Source: Lobosporangium transversale
Lineage: Eukaryota; Mortierellomycota; Mortierellomycetes; Mortierellales; Mortierellaceae
Assembly: GCF_002105155.1 (NCBI RefSeq)
Contig: NW_019029051.1
Coordinates: forward strand, 1-64,000
Direction of reading: 5' to 3'
DNA length: 64,000 bases
The notes below the pieces were generated by a model that did not search any database, had not been told where the DNA came from, and saw nothing but the letters and a program-made list of their open reading frames with translations. The translations under genes were made by a program, and so were the position numbers. Shown here piece after piece: positions 62,829-64,000 of the stretch (position 1 is its first letter; the number at the start of each line of letters is the position of its first letter).

Positions 62829-62919
62829 GTATAATACCTGTGGTGAAGTTTCCTGATGAGTTTGTGTATTCGGTAAGAATGACATTTCCTCTTGCAACGA
62901 GGGCATAAATGATGGACAT
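61529..62919 (-). CDS. VAMP7-type longin R-SNARE
   Basis: Vesicle-fusion SNARE of endosome/vacuole traffic. Six exons join in phase to 220 residues: 62919-62838, 62745-62682, 62571-62373, 62074-61880, 61742-61686, 61594-61529. A longin domain starts at MSIIYALVARGNVILTEY and includes YICEDGLTYMCMADDSFGRR. The R-SNARE motif runs from IKQVQGEIEQVKDVMV through the zero-layer Arg in NIERVLERGERIELLVDKT to NLNQQAFAF. A short basic RRSTMLKRNMWWKN stretch precedes a single membrane anchor (LMVILTLAVIVLIYLLISAA), with about ten lumenal residues ending FWHSCRA. Length and order match VAMP7; the yeast vacuolar counterpart is Nyv1. Introns contain long A tracts and an AAT microsatellite. Confidence 0.94.
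62317..62355 (+). repeat. (AAT)13 microsatellite in a VAMP7 intron
   Basis: Thirteen exact AAT units in the intron 62075-62372. Likely length-polymorphic; useful as a marker, with no coding effect. Confidence 0.92.
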
Positions 62920-63408
62920 GGTTGTTGAAGCTGTAATGAAGTAGAGAGTGAGAGAGTGAGAGAGTGAGGGAGAAAGAGAGGGTGAATGGGTTGTGATGAA
63001 TTGAATGCAAATGCGGAAAAAGATTGGAGGAAAGAAAGAAGCATATAAATGAAATTGTGCTGGTATGCGGGAAAATCAAATTCTTTGGAATCACTGTCAC
63101 CTATTGGCATTTAATGTACAATTCATTTAATCCCTGTTCTGCGTGTGGTACAGATGTCTCCTTCTCCTTCTTCCAACTCTTTTTTTTTTTTTTCTTCCCT
63201 TCCTCTCCCTTTTTCTTTTTTCTTCTTGGTATGCAAAGCATTTTTAGCTTTTTTTCTTTTATTTATTTTTTTATTTATTTTCTTTTATTTTTTTTCAAAA
63301 GATCTATTAATGATAATAAAAAAAGGAACAAGGTAGTAGGGTAGTATGAATTGAGTAGAGTAGATTCTCGTAAAAAAAAAAATTTAGAAATACAACGAGA
63401 AGTAGAAT
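62920..63408. promoter_or_regulatory. Promoter region of the VAMP7 gene and 3' flank of the TFIIA gene
   Basis: About 490 bp between tandem minus-strand genes. Contains a GAGAGTGAGAGA-type purine stretch at about 62943-62985 near the VAMP7 start and T-rich DNA at 63179-63296. No gene supported. Confidence 0.5.
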
Positions 63409-63922
63409 CTAGACTTCGCCCGGAACTCTGGCCTTGCAGGCAACAATTTTGACTTTGTCTGCAGTCACAGATTCATTGTCATAACGGAAGGTTGGACTCG
63501 ACAGTACAAAGGTCCATACATCATCCAAAGATCGGTAGTTATCAAGATGGGCCTTCAGGTTGATTGCATTAGAAAGTAAGAGTCAGTTTTACTTTTTCCT
63601 TGATTTGGTGCAATGCATATCATTCATGAATCTAATCAATTCCTTTTTTCCTTCTTTTGCATACCTTGAAAGTAGCACGGGTACGGACGCGTGTGCTCAG
63701 TGCATCAGCAATACTCATGTCAAACTGTGATACAATTTTAAAGATGTCTTTATAAGTTGTAGCAAACGATCTAACAATGGCTGTAATCATCCAACCAACA
63801 CAAGTCGAATCCCTCTGATAGACCATCTTTTTACCTGTGCAAGGACTCGCATGGCCAACTGAGGGTTGATATGACCAGATTGAATTAACTCATCCAAGGA
63901 GTCAATCAATGACAGTCCAATG
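63409..63922 (-). CDS. TOA2: Transcription initiation factor IIA gamma (small) subunit, first exon outside the window
   Basis: General RNA polymerase II factor that stabilises TBP on promoter DNA. Exons 63922-63835, 63724-63665 and 63552-63409 join in phase: GLSLIDSLDELIQSGHINPQ with QLAMRVLAQ form the helical domain; FDMSIADALSTRVRTRATFK crosses to the barrel; DVWTFVLSSPTFRYD and ADKVKIVACKARVPGEV end the protein. This matches the full length of TFIIA gamma apart from the first residues (normally about 13, MxYxxYRxSxxG), which must lie beyond the acceptor at 63923-63924, outside or at the right edge of the window. Confidence 0.93.
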
Positions 63923-64000
63923 CTATTACCCAAGACCAAGGTCAAAAAAAAAATAAAAATGCATGGTGAGAAGAGCCACGATAAATCATTACACTACAAA

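Overview
The window is nuclear DNA from a filamentous fungus. Genes are rich in short introns (mostly 50-110 nt, GT-AG), most homopolymer A or T runs of 20-35 nt sit in introns and intergenic DNA, and the gene set is typical of fungi (Uds1-domain protein, DUF3020 protein, Zap1-like zinc regulator, Mss4-type PIP5K, Ssb-type Hsp70). Gene content and intron style suggest an early-diverging (Mucoromycota/Mortierellomycota-like) fungus; this placement is inference, not proven from the window.

Layout, left to right. (1) 1-7731, minus: 3'-truncated giant gene with PH, two RasGEF modules, PH and RhoGAP. (2) 8564-10742, plus: 6-phosphofructo-2-kinase/fructose-2,6-bisphosphatase homologue whose phosphatase catalytic His is replaced. 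(3) 11637-14361, plus: Uds1-domain coiled-coil protein. (4) 14527-18764, plus: Chk2/Rad53-type checkpoint kinase with three FHA domains and an SQ/TQ cluster. (5) 18974-28512, minus: about 2,960-residue BEACH-family-like protein with alpha-solenoid and ConA-like domain but no BEACH or WD40 part. (6) 29887-31296, minus: unidentified seven-exon helical protein. (7) 32803-36985, plus: 17-exon GH2 beta-mannosidase, preceded by a perfect 36-bp inverted repeat. (8) 37220-39798, plus: DEDDh exonuclease-RRM-five RanBP2 zinc finger protein. (9) 40884-42249, minus: DUF3020 protein, divergent from (10) 43242-45747, plus: CofD/UPF0052-family protein. (11) 46743-49912, minus: Zap1-like zinc-finger regulator. 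(12) 52220-54505, minus: Ssb-type ribosome-associated Hsp70. (13) 56612-60419, plus: phosphatidylinositol-4-phosphate 5-kinase. (14) 61529-62919, minus: VAMP7-type longin R-SNARE. (15) 63409-63922, minus: TFIIA small subunit, 5' exon outside the window.

The neighbours do not form a pathway or cluster; this is ordinary euchromatic gene space with housekeeping and signalling genes (Ras/Rho switching, PIP2 synthesis, DNA damage checkpoint, glycolytic control, zinc homeostasis, co-translational folding, vesicle fusion, transcription initiation). I see no CRISPR, no prophage, no rRNA or tRNA gene, and no intact transposon. The most unusual items are the domain architectures of genes 1, 4 and 5, the lost phosphatase His in gene 2, the 36-bp hairpin in front of the mannosidase, and introns bounded by complementary poly(A) and poly(T) tracts. 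Gene models with joined exons were built by reading splice sites and checking reading phase by hand.
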